From the NCBI GenBank assembly GCA_963976795.1, contig CAXBLT010000009.1, forward strand, positions 45,744-109,743: a DNA stretch of 64,000 nt, in the 5' to 3' direction. The notes under the pieces were generated by a model. The model saw only the letters and a program-made list of their open reading frames with translations, did no database searches and was not told the origin of the DNA. The translations under genes and the position numbers were made by a program. Positions within the stretch are counted from its first letter, which is position 1; every line of letters starts with the position of its first letter. The DNA is from UBA7359 sp963976795. GTDB taxonomy: Bacteria; Pseudomonadota; Gammaproteobacteria; Eutrophobiales; Eutrophobiaceae. This document shows, piece after piece, positions 41,838 through 50,679 of this stretch.

Positions 41838-42980
41838 ATGGCAGATAAACGAGATTATTACGAAGTATTAGGTGTTTCAAAAAATGCTAATGAGGCAGAA
41901 TTGAAAAAGGCCTATCGTCGTTTGGCAATGAAACATCACCCCGATCGTAATGAAGGTGATGAGAAGGCCGAGGAAAAGTTTAAAGAAGCAAAAGAAGCGC
42001 ATGATGTTTTATCTGATCCTCAAAAACGCGCTGCTTATGATCAGTTTGGCCATGCAGGGGTAGAGACCAGTGCTGCAGGTGGTGGTGCTGGCGGTGCCGG
42101 ATTTGGCGACATCTTCGATAGTGTCTTTGGTGATATTTTTGGCGGTGGAGGTGGCGGCGCTGGTGGACGTGGTGGTAATCGTGTCTATCGTGGTGCGGAT
42201 TTACGCTACAATCTTGAATTGTCTCTGGAAGATGCTGTCGCTGGAACGACAGTTAAAATACGTGTTCCCAAAATGGTGGTCTGTGAAAGTTGTAAAGGGT
42301 CCGGTGCTAAAAAAGGAAGTGCTCCAGTTAATTGTCCAACCTGTGCCGGACATGGTCAGGTTAGGATGCAGCAAGGGTTCTTTTCTGTACAACAAGCCTG
42401 CCCACAGTGTCGAGGACAAGGGAAAATAATCAGTGATCCATGCGGACCTTGTCGTGGTGAAGGTCGAGTCAGAGATAGTAAAACTATTTCAGTGAAGGTC
42501 CCCGAAGGTGTAGATAACGGTGATCGGATTCGTCTTTCTGGAGAAGGCGAGGCCGGTGAAAATAACGGGCCAGCTGGCGATTTATATGTACATATCTCTG
42601 TTAAAAACCATCCTATTTTTGAACGCGATGCCACTGATCTTTATTGTGATGTGCCGATCAGTTTTACCACTGCTGCGTTGGGTGGTGAACTTGAGGTGCC
42701 CACCTTAAATGGAAAAGTGAAATTAAAAATTCCTGCTGAATCTCAAAGTGGAAAAATGTTTCGTTTGAAATCAAAAGGTGTTCGTTCAGTTAGAAGCTCA
42801 TCAACTGGTGATTTACTCTGCCGTATCATTATTGAAACACCTGTAAAGCTAACGAGTAAACAAAAAGAATTATTAAAAGAATTTGAAGCATCAATGAATA
42901 CTGGTGGGAATAAACACAGCCCTCAAGCTAGTTCTTGGGTTGATGGGGTGAAAAAGTTTTTTGATTCTATGACAAGTTGA
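41838..42980 (+). CDS. dnaJ: Chaperone DnaJ (Hsp40)
   Basis: A 380-residue class I J-protein. The J domain (KRDYYEVLGVSKNANEAELKKAYRRLAMKHHPDRN) contains the essential HPD. A Gly-rich linker follows (GGGGGGAGGRGGNR). The zinc-binding region has four CxxCxGxG-type repeats (CESCKGSG, CPTCAGHG, CPQCRGQG, CGPCRGEG), and the C-terminal client-binding domains follow. It stimulates DnaK ATPase. It sits 134 bases after dnaK, beyond the stem-loop. Confidence 0.98.
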   Translation: MADKRDYYEVLGVSKNANEAELKKAYRRLAMKHHPDRNEGDEKAEEKFKEAKEAHDVLSDPQKRAAYDQFGHAGVETSAAGGGAGGAGFGDIFDSVFGDIFGGGGGGAGGRGGNRVYRGADLRYNLELSLEDAVAGTTVKIRVPKMVVCESCKGSGAKKGSAPVNCPTCAGHGQVRMQQGFFSVQQACPQCRGQGKIISDPCGPCRGEGRVRDSKTISVKVPEGVDNGDRIRLSGEGEAGENNGPAGDLYVHISVKNHPIFERDATDLYCDVPISFTTAALGGELEVPTLNGKVKLKIPAESQSGKMFRLKSKGVRSVRSSSTGDLLCRIIIETPVKLTSKQKELLKEFEASMNTGGNKHSPQASSWVDGVKKFFDSMTS

Positions 42981-43046
42981 TTGAGGCAAGAAAATCAGGT
43001 CTTATCAGGGATAAACCGTTGTTTAAAGGTATAGATTAAAACGATT

Positions 43047-43628
43047 TTAATCTAATAAACTCAATCCTGTTTTTATTGCATTGCGCATTTCTGTCTTGTC
43101 TTTGGTTACTCTGGAAGAGACTAATAAACCTTGTATTAATGTTATAAAGTAAGCAGCCAATGCATCTGCATCCTTCTTTTTATCAATTTCACCTGACGCT
43201 TGTGCTGACAAAAGATGATTGAGAAGCGCTTGCTTCATACGGGAGAGGTGCTTGTTCATTTCACTAAATATCTCTTCATCAACGGAAGCCATTTCGAAAG
43301 CAGTGTTTGTTACTAAGCAACCGCCTTTACGAGTAGTATCGTCACAGCTCTCAATCATTAAATTAAAAATCTTACCTAGAATCTTTTTTAAGGGGACATC
43401 AGAATTTTCAATTAGAAGTGCATAATAAGAAGTATGTTCCATATAATGTTTGACACACTTTAGGAGCAAGCCCTTTTTATCACCAAATGCCTTGTATAGG
43501 CTGCCGGGTTTTACGCCAGTCACTAAAGCAATGTCTTGTATGGACGTTGCCTGGTAGCCACTAGCCCAAAATTGCTTCCCCGCATTTAACAAGGTTTTGT
43601 CGTAATCGAATTCTCTAAGTCTTGCCAT
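43047..43628 (-). CDS. TetR/AcrR family transcriptional regulator
   Basis: A 193-residue repressor. The N-terminal helix-turn-helix reads FDYDKTLLNAGKQFWASGYQATSIQDIALVTGVKPGSLYKAFGDKKGLLLKCVKHY. The C-terminal domain contains DTTRKGGCLVTNTAFEMA, which resembles the TetR_C_16/YxaF-like ligand domain of regulators responding to electrophiles or quinones. It is divergent from a glutathione S-transferase gene, a usual target for such regulators. A 14-base dyad lies between them. Confidence 0.93.
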   Translation of the reverse strand: MARLREFDYDKTLLNAGKQFWASGYQATSIQDIALVTGVKPGSLYKAFGDKKGLLLKCVKHYMEHTSYYALLIENSDVPLKKILGKIFNLMIESCDDTTRKGGCLVTNTAFEMASVDEEIFSEMNKHLSRMKQALLNHLLSAQASGEIDKKKDADALAAYFITLIQGLLVSSRVTKDKTEMRNAIKTGLSLLD

Positions 43629-43657
43629 AGGATTCTTTTATCATAAAAAAAAATAGA

Positions 43658-43671
43658 TTGATATAAATCAA
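43658..43671. promoter_or_regulatory. Dyad operator between the TetR and GST genes (FNR-box-like)
   Basis: TTGATATAAATCAA matches the FNR/Anr consensus TTGAT-N4-ATCAA at every fixed base, and the symmetry extends to GATTGAT/ATCAATC. It lies 30 bases upstream of the TetR start. It may be a true FNR-type site or simply the operator of the divergent TetR protein; the sequence alone fits both. Confidence 0.6.
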
Positions 43672-43774
43672 TCAAGTTCCAACTATTTTTCGTTTGTCGA
43701 TGATTATTGTAGAATGAACGTATAACAATCTATATTGTGAGGTGGTATTTGGAAAATACAGGAAACCAAAAGCA

Positions 43775-44380
43775 ATGAAGCTATTTTTTTCTCCCACATC
43801 GCCTTATGTACGAAAAGTACGAATTGCTGCAATAGAACTAGGTCTAGCAGACCGACTTGAATTAGTCGTAACAAACCCTTGGGAAGATCCTTCGGAGCTA
43901 ACGGCGGCTAATCCTCTGGGTAAAGTGCCAGCGTTGATGATCTCTGATCATGAAATATTATTTGATTCACCAGTGATTTGTGAATATCTGGATAGTCTAA
44001 ATCCGGAGTTCGCACTTTTCCCCGGTTCTGGTGAAGCACGTTGGGATGCTTTGCGACTACAAGCCCTTGCCGATGGCATCCTCGATGCCGCTGTGATGAT
44101 ACGTTATGACAGTTTGCGCCCTGCTGCCGAACAATATAGCGGTATGCGCGCTAGACAATTAAATGTAATACGGCGTTCGTTACATTCTTTAGACTCAGAA
44201 ATGACACGACTTATTGGACCGATCACGATTGGGCAAATAGCAGTGGCTTGTGCACTTGGATATCTTGATTTTAGATTACCAGAAGAAGACTGGCATAAAG
44301 CACATTCAAAGCTTGATTGTTGGTATGCCAGCTGGAAGGAAAGGGAATCGATCAAGCTAACGATGCCGCCATCACAATAA
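43775..44380 (+). CDS. Glutathione S-transferase family protein
   Basis: A 201-residue GST. The N-terminal thioredoxin-like domain has MKLFFSPTSPYVRKVRIAAIELGL, ANPLGKVPALMISDHEILFDSPVICEYLD with the cis-Pro and the SP(V/E)ICEYL glutathione site. The C-terminal helical domain has ITIGQIAVACALGYLDFRLPEEDW. A likely active Ser or Tyr lies in the SPTSPYVRK loop. The frame is open from 43742; ATG 43775 gives the family start. It probably detoxifies electrophiles and is likely controlled by the divergent TetR repressor. Confidence 0.92.
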   Translation: MKLFFSPTSPYVRKVRIAAIELGLADRLELVVTNPWEDPSELTAANPLGKVPALMISDHEILFDSPVICEYLDSLNPEFALFPGSGEARWDALRLQALADGILDAAVMIRYDSLRPAAEQYSGMRARQLNVIRRSLHSLDSEMTRLIGPITIGQIAVACALGYLDFRLPEEDWHKAHSKLDCWYASWKERESIKLTMPPSQ

Positions 44381-44433
44381 CTGTGCGCTAGTTATTATGA
44401 TGTGGCTGGTGTTCACTTAAAATCTTCAGGAAT

Positions 44434-44464
44434 GTTAAGTCAGTTTCAGGAATCGATGTATAAT
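44434..44464 (+). promoter_or_regulatory. Possible promoter of dapB
   Basis: TATAAT at 44459-44464 lies 34 bases before the dapB start, with TTAAGT 18 bases upstream as a poor -35. The -10 is perfect; the -35 is weak, so the assignment is tentative. Confidence 0.4.
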
Positions 44465-44498
44465 CTGAAATAATAGAATCTATATAGGCGTATTAGTT

Positions 44499-45305
44499 AT
44501 GTCGGTAAGAGTTGGTGTGTGTGGTGCAGCTGGAAGAATGGGGAAGACTATCATGGAGGTCTGTAAAGATGCTGATGGAGTCGAGGTCACTGCCGCAATA
44601 GAATACGATGAATCCCCTATGCTTGGGATCGATGCTGGAGAAGTGGCCGGCATTGGTAAAACAGGTGTTTTAATTACCAATGATATTACAAATATTACTG
44701 ATCAAGTTGATGTAATTATTGATTTTACATTCGCAGCTTCAGTAACTGCGAATATTAAAAAATGTGTCTCAGCTAATTGTAAGATGGTTATCGGAACAAC
44801 GGGACTCAGTAAAGCGGACCATGAACAGATTGAATTAGCATCAAACAAAATTGCCATTGTATTTGCACCAAATATGAGTATTGGCGTTAACTTGTGTTTA
44901 AAACTATTACAAATGGCGGCGCAGGTCATCGGTGATGAGGCAGATATCGAAATAATTGAAGCGCATCATCGGCATAAGAAAGATGCCCCTTCGGGTACAG
45001 CGTTACGTATGGGAGAAGTCGTTGCGAACACTCTGGGACGTGATCTTAAAGAGTGTGCTGTTTATGGACGCGAAGGTATTACCGGGGAAAGGGACAGGAA
45101 TACAATCGGTTTCGAAACTATACGAGCAGGTGATATTGTTGGTGATCATACTGTCATGTTTGCAACAGAAGGCGAGCGCGTGGAGATCACTCATAAGGCC
45201 TCATCAAGAAAAACATTTGCTAATGGCGCGGTAAGAGCCGCAAAATGGCTGGTAGAAAAAGACAAAGGCCTGTTTGATATGCAGGATGTATTGAACCTGG
45301 TATAA
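44499..45305 (+). CDS. dapB: 4-hydroxy-tetrahydrodipicolinate reductase
   Basis: NAD(P)H-dependent reductase of the diaminopimelate/lysine pathway, 268 residues. It has the Rossmann motif VGVCGAAGRMGKTI, IDFTFAASVTANIKKC, IGTTGLSKADHEQI, and the active-site signature IIEAHHRHKKDAPSGTALRMGE with the catalytic His and Lys. SSRKTFANGAVRAAKWL lies near the C-terminus. In E. coli dapB precedes carAB; here the next gene is an unrelated membrane protein. Confidence 0.97.
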   Translation: MSVRVGVCGAAGRMGKTIMEVCKDADGVEVTAAIEYDESPMLGIDAGEVAGIGKTGVLITNDITNITDQVDVIIDFTFAASVTANIKKCVSANCKMVIGTTGLSKADHEQIELASNKIAIVFAPNMSIGVNLCLKLLQMAAQVIGDEADIEIIEAHHRHKKDAPSGTALRMGEVVANTLGRDLKECAVYGREGITGERDRNTIGFETIRAGDIVGDHTVMFATEGERVEITHKASSRKTFANGAVRAAKWLVEKDKGLFDMQDVLNLV

Positions 45306-45368
45306 AAAATACGTTTATTTCAAAAGTGTTAATCAAGGATAATTGTTCAAGCATGGAGCTAGTTTATT

Positions 45369-45998
45369 ATGACGAATCTTAAGACAGTTCAAAGACTATA
45401 TGGTCAGTCGTATATTAGTTATAGCGCGACTTATCTTGCTGCAATCCTCGCTTTTTGGCTATTTCAGGATGTTTCTCAAAGTAAGATATTAAATGTCTGG
45501 TTCATTATCTTTACTTTATTGACGTTTATACGGTTTGTTATGACATGGAGATATAACCAATCCACACATAACGAAGGTAACGAAACATGGCTGATCATGT
45601 TTCTGATTATGTCTGCTATATCAGGAACTATGTGGGGACTTAGCGGGTTTTTATTTATTCCAAAAGGATCCTTACCATTACTTGAGTCAGTTTTATATCA
45701 TGGGATGTTATTTTTATTTATTGCATCACTTATTGGCGGGTCAATTATTACCTATTCCGCTAGCAAGATGGTTTATCTAAGTTTTTCATTCCCGGCAGTT
45801 GTACCACAGAGTTTTATGTTGATAGCACAAGGCGACAAATATCATTCTTTCCTTGGAGGGATATTTCTTGCTTATGGGGTGGTCATGTTTTTAATTTCTG
45901 TGTATATCAACAGGGTGTTTGCCGAACATAATAATGTTGATGCCGAAAATGATCGTCTTAGGTTACTTTTAAAGAGACACGATATTAAGTGTGATTAA
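45369..45998 (+). CDS. Integral membrane protein, resembles an isolated sensor domain
   Basis: A 209-residue protein with about six hydrophobic helices (for example SYSATYLAAILAFWLF, VWFIIFTLLTFIRFVM, WLIMFLIMSAISGTMWGLSGFLFI, VLYHGMLFLFIASLIGGSIITYSA, SFLGGIFLAYGVVMFLISVYI). It ends in a short coiled tail NVDAENDRLRLLLKRHDIK. This layout is that of N-terminal membrane sensors of GGDEF/EAL proteins and histidine kinases, but no output domain follows before the stop. It may be a stand-alone membrane protein or a truncated sensor. It stands alone and converges on aceK. Confidence 0.7.
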   Translation: MTNLKTVQRLYGQSYISYSATYLAAILAFWLFQDVSQSKILNVWFIIFTLLTFIRFVMTWRYNQSTHNEGNETWLIMFLIMSAISGTMWGLSGFLFIPKGSLPLLESVLYHGMLFLFIASLIGGSIITYSASKMVYLSFSFPAVVPQSFMLIAQGDKYHSFLGGIFLAYGVVMFLISVYINRVFAEHNNVDAENDRLRLLLKRHDIKCD

Positions 45999-46022
45999 GT
46001 TTGTATAGCTTGTAAACAGACT

Positions 46023-47753
46023 TTATTTTATTTCTTTTAATTTTGAAGTCGTTGATGTGTACGGCACAACCAATGATATTTCTCCTTCGAGCTGATGTTG
46101 TTGTACCTTTCGCCAATATTGAGCTGTTAATAAATCTTGATGATATTTCATGAATTCTCTTTTGAGTTTTTCATTCATGGATAGAAACTTAATAAACTCC
46201 TCAGGAAATATATCGTTCTTACCAACGTAGTACCAGGTATCTGTCAGCATTTCGTCTTCAAAGTCACTTGCTTCAGGAATCTCACGAAATTTACATTCGG
46301 TTACCAATGATACTTCATCATAATCGTAGAAAATAACGCGTTTATGTAGCGTAACCCCAAAGTTTTTCAAAAGTAGATCCCCGGTGAAAATATTTGTCTT
46401 GGCCAGATCTTTAATAGCTTGTCCATAATCTATTATGGCGGCGATAGCCTCTTCTTCTGTAACTTCATTAATATACAGATTCAAGGGGCGTACACGTCTT
46501 TCTGTATAGACCCTTTGCAATAGTAGATTCCTGCCTTCCATACGCACACTTTCCGAGGCCCCTTCGAGTAACTCAACTAATAGTTCTCTTGAGAACCGGT
46601 TAATAGGGAACTTAAGGTTGAGGAACTCTTGAGTATCGATCAGTCTACCGGCTCTATCATGTTTTGAGACGAGTTTGTATTTACCAATAACTTCATCACG
46701 GGAAACAGTTTTCGGATAACCAAACTTATCACGAATAATTTTGAATACCAGGTTGTACGATGGCAATGTGAAAACGATCATAACAAGACCGGTATCTCCT
46801 TCAGCATGTACAAACTTATCTTTGGTGGTAGTTAAATGCGTGGTAAATGTTCTGTGTCTTTCAGTTTTCCCTTGTCGTAAGCGACCAAGTACAGTGTATA
46901 ACTCATCAATAGGTTTTTTGGGAAGTATGGACTTTAGAAAATGAACGGCACCTATTACTGAGTTTGGATCAGCAAAGTAATATGACCTGGTATAACCAAA
47001 GATTAGACTGATTTCTTTTTCACTCAGAAAAACAGCATCAATCATGATGCCACTGTCTTCATTTTTAAAAGCGAGAACAATAGGTGTTTCGCCTTCACTA
47101 AGTATTAATTTCCCCACTAGATAAGCGCGTGCTGCTTGATAAAAAAATGAATCGATAAACTCAAACCTTATGTACTCGACAACGTTACTAAACTTTTGTT
47201 TAGTGTCTGCGTTGATCATTTTCTCAATACGTTTGGCATTGCGACTGATATCGTCATAGGGTATTCGAAATGAGAAGTCATCAAGAATAGTTTCAAAGAT
47301 ACGTTGCAAGGAAACCCAATATGGGTAGCGTCTTATATTGAGTGACATTATTAGGTGCAGATCATCTGAAGGGCTGGATGAGGTGAACTCTATTTCTTGA
47401 TCAACACCTTCTGTGCCGAATATACGACGAGTGGTTGAGTTAAAGAAGGTTTTAATAAAATCATTATCCGGAACCTGATCCAGACGCTCGCCAAAGTAGC
47501 TTCTTATCTTGTGCCAAAGTTCTTTATCATTAACACGCTCGTTCAGTGTCTTACGCAGGGTAAGCACGATACGTCGCACTGATTTTTCATAGAGGTCAAC
47601 ACGATCAACAATGTCTTGTTGATGGCCTTTCCAGTCTCGTTGTTCAAAACGTGTTCGGGCACGTCTTGTCATACGATGAAAGTGATTGTTATAACGGATA
47701 AAGCCGTCGTAGATAATCTGCGAGCATTCTGCAATCAGCTCTCTGTCTGGCAT
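46023..47753 (-). CDS. aceK: Isocitrate dehydrogenase kinase/phosphatase
   Basis: A bifunctional enzyme that phosphorylates and dephosphorylates isocitrate dehydrogenase, setting the split between the TCA cycle and the glyoxylate bypass. Length is 576 residues (E. coli 578). The kinase core shows the ATP-binding region AEGDTGLVMIVFTLPSYNLVFKIIRDKFGYPK, then INRFSRELLVELLEGASESVR and the metal region FYDYDEVSLVTECKFREIP. It is encoded 23 bases downstream of icd, its substrate, in contrast to the aceBAK arrangement of E. coli. Its presence implies isocitrate lyase elsewhere in the genome. Confidence 0.96.
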   Translation of the reverse strand: MPDRELIAECSQIIYDGFIRYNNHFHRMTRRARTRFEQRDWKGHQQDIVDRVDLYEKSVRRIVLTLRKTLNERVNDKELWHKIRSYFGERLDQVPDNDFIKTFFNSTTRRIFGTEGVDQEIEFTSSSPSDDLHLIMSLNIRRYPYWVSLQRIFETILDDFSFRIPYDDISRNAKRIEKMINADTKQKFSNVVEYIRFEFIDSFFYQAARAYLVGKLILSEGETPIVLAFKNEDSGIMIDAVFLSEKEISLIFGYTRSYYFADPNSVIGAVHFLKSILPKKPIDELYTVLGRLRQGKTERHRTFTTHLTTTKDKFVHAEGDTGLVMIVFTLPSYNLVFKIIRDKFGYPKTVSRDEVIGKYKLVSKHDRAGRLIDTQEFLNLKFPINRFSRELLVELLEGASESVRMEGRNLLLQRVYTERRVRPLNLYINEVTEEEAIAAIIDYGQAIKDLAKTNIFTGDLLLKNFGVTLHKRVIFYDYDEVSLVTECKFREIPEASDFEDEMLTDTWYYVGKNDIFPEEFIKFLSMNEKLKREFMKYHQDLLTAQYWRKVQQHQLEGEISLVVPYTSTTSKLKEIK

Positions 47754-47776
47754 AACGTTATATTACTATCACGGCA

Positions 47777-49072
47777 TCACAGGTTTGAGATTAAGGCATC
47801 TGCAAATTCACTACATTTTACTTCTGTTGCACCATCCATCAGCCGGGCAAAGTCATAGGTAACGGTTTTATTCATAATGGTCTTATCCATTGCTCCGATC
47901 ACCCGATCTGCTGCTTCAGTCCAACCAAGATAACGTAACATCATCTCTCCAGATAATAAAAGTGAACCCGGATTAACCTTATCCTGATCAGCATACTTTG
48001 GCGCAGTACCATGAGTTGCTTCAAAGATTGCATGGCCAGTGTCGTAATTAATATTGCCTCCCGGTGCGATGCCAATGCCTCCGACCTGAGCCGCCAATGC
48101 ATCTGAAAGATAATCACCATTCAGATTCATGGTTGCAATAACTTCAAAGTCTTCAGGACGAGTCAACACTTGTTGCAGAGTAATGTCGGCTATTGCGTCT
48201 TTGATTAAGACCTTGCCATCTTTTTCAGCTTGTTCCATCTCATCTTGTGCAGCTTGCGTTCCTTCTACAGCGCGGGTACGTTCCCAGATATCCCAACTAT
48301 AGGTCTCATTTGCAAATTCAGTTTCGGCGAGTTCGTAACCCCAGTTTCTAAAAGCGCCTTCTGTAAATTTCATAATGTTACCTTTATGCACAAAGGTGAC
48401 ACTCTTACGCTTGTTATCTATTGCATATTTAATGGCGGCACGAACCAGCCGTGAAGTACCTTCTTGTGAGATAGGTTTTATGCCAATACCACAAGTATTT
48501 GGAAAACGGATCTTTTGATAATATTTGGGGAAAGCCTTTTTAAACAATTCAAGAAATGTGGTGTTCTCATCACTACCTTGTTCAAACTCAATACCTGTGT
48601 AGATGTCTTCTGTATTTTCGCGGAAGATCACCATATCGATTAATTCGGGATGTCTGACTGGAGAAGGAACACCTTTATACCAGCGCACAGGTCGGAGACA
48701 CACATATAAGTCCAGGATTTGCCGAAGTGCGACATTTAATGAACTAATACCCCCACCAATTGGTGTCGTTAAGGGGCCTTTAATCGCAACCAGAAACTCA
48801 CGACAAGTTTCTATAGTTTCATCCGGTAACCAGTTACCGGTAATACGATTAGCTTTTTCACCGGCATAGACTTCAAGCCATTTAATTTCTTTTTCCCCAG
48901 CGTAGGTTTTAGTAACGGCAGCATCTAACACGCGCTGTGACGCTTTCCATACATCCGGGCCAATGCCATCACCTTCTATATAGGGAATGACGGGAGTATC
49001 TGGTACGCTTAATTTTCCATTTTTAATAGAAATCTTTTTGCCACCATTAGGGGCTTTTTTAAATGTGGCCAA
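47777..49072 (-). CDS. icd: NADP-dependent isocitrate dehydrogenase, TTG start
   Basis: Oxidises isocitrate to 2-oxoglutarate with NADP+, 431 residues. It has IPYIEGDGIGPDVWKAS at the N-terminus, and GGGISSLNVALRQILDLYVCLRPVRWY contains the serine (Ser111 here, Ser113 in E. coli) that AceK phosphorylates. RENTEDIYTGIE and a C-terminal HGTAPKYADQDKVNPGSLLLSGEMMLRYLGW complete the family pattern. No ATG is available near the N-terminus. TTG at 49072 lies correctly behind GGGAGGAAG and was taken as start. Confidence 0.95.
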   Translation of the reverse strand: MATFKKAPNGGKKISIKNGKLSVPDTPVIPYIEGDGIGPDVWKASQRVLDAAVTKTYAGEKEIKWLEVYAGEKANRITGNWLPDETIETCREFLVAIKGPLTTPIGGGISSLNVALRQILDLYVCLRPVRWYKGVPSPVRHPELIDMVIFRENTEDIYTGIEFEQGSDENTTFLELFKKAFPKYYQKIRFPNTCGIGIKPISQEGTSRLVRAAIKYAIDNKRKSVTFVHKGNIMKFTEGAFRNWGYELAETEFANETYSWDIWERTRAVEGTQAAQDEMEQAEKDGKVLIKDAIADITLQQVLTRPEDFEVIATMNLNGDYLSDALAAQVGGIGIAPGGNINYDTGHAIFEATHGTAPKYADQDKVNPGSLLLSGEMMLRYLGWTEAADRVIGAMDKTIMNKTVTYDFARLMDGATEVKCSEFADALISNL

Positions 49073-49205
49073 AATACTTCCTCCCTGCAAAATATAATTA
49101 TTTATTGTCTTTATATAATAGCTGTTATTTTAACCACTATACTTACTGGTAGAAAGTGACTTTAAATATTTGACATAGGAGATTAAATTTACTACTTTCT
49201 ATGCA

Positions 49206-49254
49206 TGCGCCGATTTGAAATCAGCTTGCGGGCGCAATAAAAATACCGCTAAAG
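49206..49254 (+). promoter_or_regulatory. SAM-II (SAM-alpha) riboswitch aptamer upstream of metZ
   Basis: The sequence matches the SAM-II H-type pseudoknot. P1 is TGCGCC (49206-49211) with GGCGCA (49231-49236). The loop begins GATTTGAAA, the pseudoknot strand is GCTTGCGG, then comes the A-rich segment AATAAAAAT, and the 3' strand CCGCTAAAG is the conserved GCUAAA of the family. It is followed at once by a terminator. Rising S-adenosylmethionine should therefore reduce metZ transcription. The region from 49295 to metZ (about 190 bases) holds no other recognisable element. Confidence 0.88.
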
Positions 49255-49258
49255 AGAC

Positions 49259-49294
49259 AACCTGCTTTAGCTGAAGCTGAATGTGGGTTTTTTT
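49259..49294 (+). terminator. Riboswitch expression platform: intrinsic terminator
   Basis: AACCTGCTTTAGC, loop TGAA, GCTGAATGTGGGTT form a 13-bp stem (G-T pairs and one bulged T included) followed by seven T. The alternative fold pairs GCTAAAG of the aptamer (49248-49254) with CTTTAGC (49265-49271) and destroys the terminator. With SAM bound, GCTAAAG is held in the pseudoknot and termination wins. Confidence 0.85.
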
Positions 49295-49485
49295 ATGTCG
49301 CGAACACACGACTGCATGGATGCAGGAGCCAGAGCCAAGGACGCCTGTTGCGATGTTGTTTAGTAACTGCTCGATGAAATTAGAGGAGTTCGAAACTAAT
49401 CAGGAATATTCCCTCGTTCATTTCAGTAATACTTATCCCAGGCTGACTCTGCAAAGCTTTAATCATTACTATTGAGGATGCCAAT

Positions 49486-50679
49486 ATGACAGACAATACA
49501 AAAAAATTAAGCGCTAATACGCTTGCCGTTCGCGCTGGACAGGTCAGGAGTCAGGAAGGTGAGCATAGTGAATTGATATTTGCCAGTTCAAGTTATGTCT
49601 TTGCCAATGCCGCTGAGGCTGCAGCTCGTTTTGCTGGTGATAGTCCAGGGAATATCTACTCGCGGTTTACCAATCCCACAGTTCGTACATTCGAACAGCG
49701 CCTCGCCGCTTTAGAACAGGGTGAGCGTTGTATCGGCACCTCCTCCGGGATGAGCGCGATTCTGTGTACATTGCTTGGTCTTCTCAAGGCGGGGGATCAC
49801 ATAGTTTCATCACGAAGTATTTTTGGCACAACAGTCAATTTACTCTCTAAAATATTACCTAAATATGGTATTACGACGACATTCGTTGACCTAACCGATT
49901 ACGCAGCATGGGAAACGGCAATTACGCCAGAAACAAAGTTACTTTTTCTGGAAACCCCCTCGAATCCATTGACTGAGATTGCCGATATCTCAAGATTGGC
50001 AGATATAGCCCATAGCAAGGATAAATTGCTGATCGTTGACAATTGTTTTTGTACACCTTGTTTGCAATTACCATTGAAACTAGGTGCAGATATCGTGATC
50101 CACTCAGCGACGAAGTACCTCGATGGGCAAGGGCGTTGTGTAGGGGGCGCTGTTATTGGTAGTGACGCTTTACTTGGCGAAGACATTTATGCTTTTCTGC
50201 GCACTGGTGGTGCCAGCATGAGCCCATTTAACGCCTGGGTTTTTCTGAAAGGACTGGAGACATTGTCGATCCGTATGCAGGCACATTGCCAAAATGCCCA
50301 GCAAATAGCGGAATGGTTAAATAATCAAGAGTTTGTCAAAAAAGTCTATTATCTTGGCCTGGATTCTCATCCGCAACATGAGCTTGCAGCAAAGCAACAA
50401 TCTGGTTCAGGAGGTATCGTCAGTTTTGAAGTGAATGGCGGCAAAGAGCAAGCGTGGCGGTTTATTGACTCAATCAGACTGTTTTCTATTACAGCAAACC
50501 TGGGTGATGCCAAGAGTACTATTACTCATCCGCGTACTACAACCCATAATAAACTAAGTGATGAACAAGCCACAGCAGCTGGTATAAAACCAGGCTTGAT
50601 CCGCCTGTCGGTTGGCCTGGAAGATGTATCAGACTTGATTTACGACCTGGAACAGGCTGGATCGCACATGGCAAAATAG
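49486..50679 (+). CDS. metZ: O-succinylhomoserine sulfhydrylase
   Basis: A PLP enzyme of the Cys/Met metabolism family that makes homocysteine from O-succinylhomoserine and sulfide, 397 residues. It has YSRFTNPTVRTFEQRLAALE, SGMSAILCTLLGLLKAGDHIV, LLFLETPSNPL, IVDNCFCTPCLQLPLKLGADIVIHSATKYLDGQGR with the PLP lysine in SATKY, and the C-terminal LIRLSVGLEDVSDLIYDLEQA. FCTPCLQ and YLDGQGR favour MetZ over cystathionine gamma-synthase or MetY. The start is preceded by TGAGGA. It stands alone behind the SAM-II riboswitch. Confidence 0.93.
   Translation: MTDNTKKLSANTLAVRAGQVRSQEGEHSELIFASSSYVFANAAEAAARFAGDSPGNIYSRFTNPTVRTFEQRLAALEQGERCIGTSSGMSAILCTLLGLLKAGDHIVSSRSIFGTTVNLLSKILPKYGITTTFVDLTDYAAWETAITPETKLLFLETPSNPLTEIADISRLADIAHSKDKLLIVDNCFCTPCLQLPLKLGADIVIHSATKYLDGQGRCVGGAVIGSDALLGEDIYAFLRTGGASMSPFNAWVFLKGLETLSIRMQAHCQNAQQIAEWLNNQEFVKKVYYLGLDSHPQHELAAKQQSGSGGIVSFEVNGGKEQAWRFIDSIRLFSITANLGDAKSTITHPRTTTHNKLSDEQATAAGIKPGLIRLSVGLEDVSDLIYDLEQAGSHMAK

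Noticed and set aside
49281..49475. 64-codon reading frame in the metZ leader
   Set aside because: It starts inside the riboswitch terminator, has no Shine-Dalgarno, and its composition is not protein-like; it is leader RNA.
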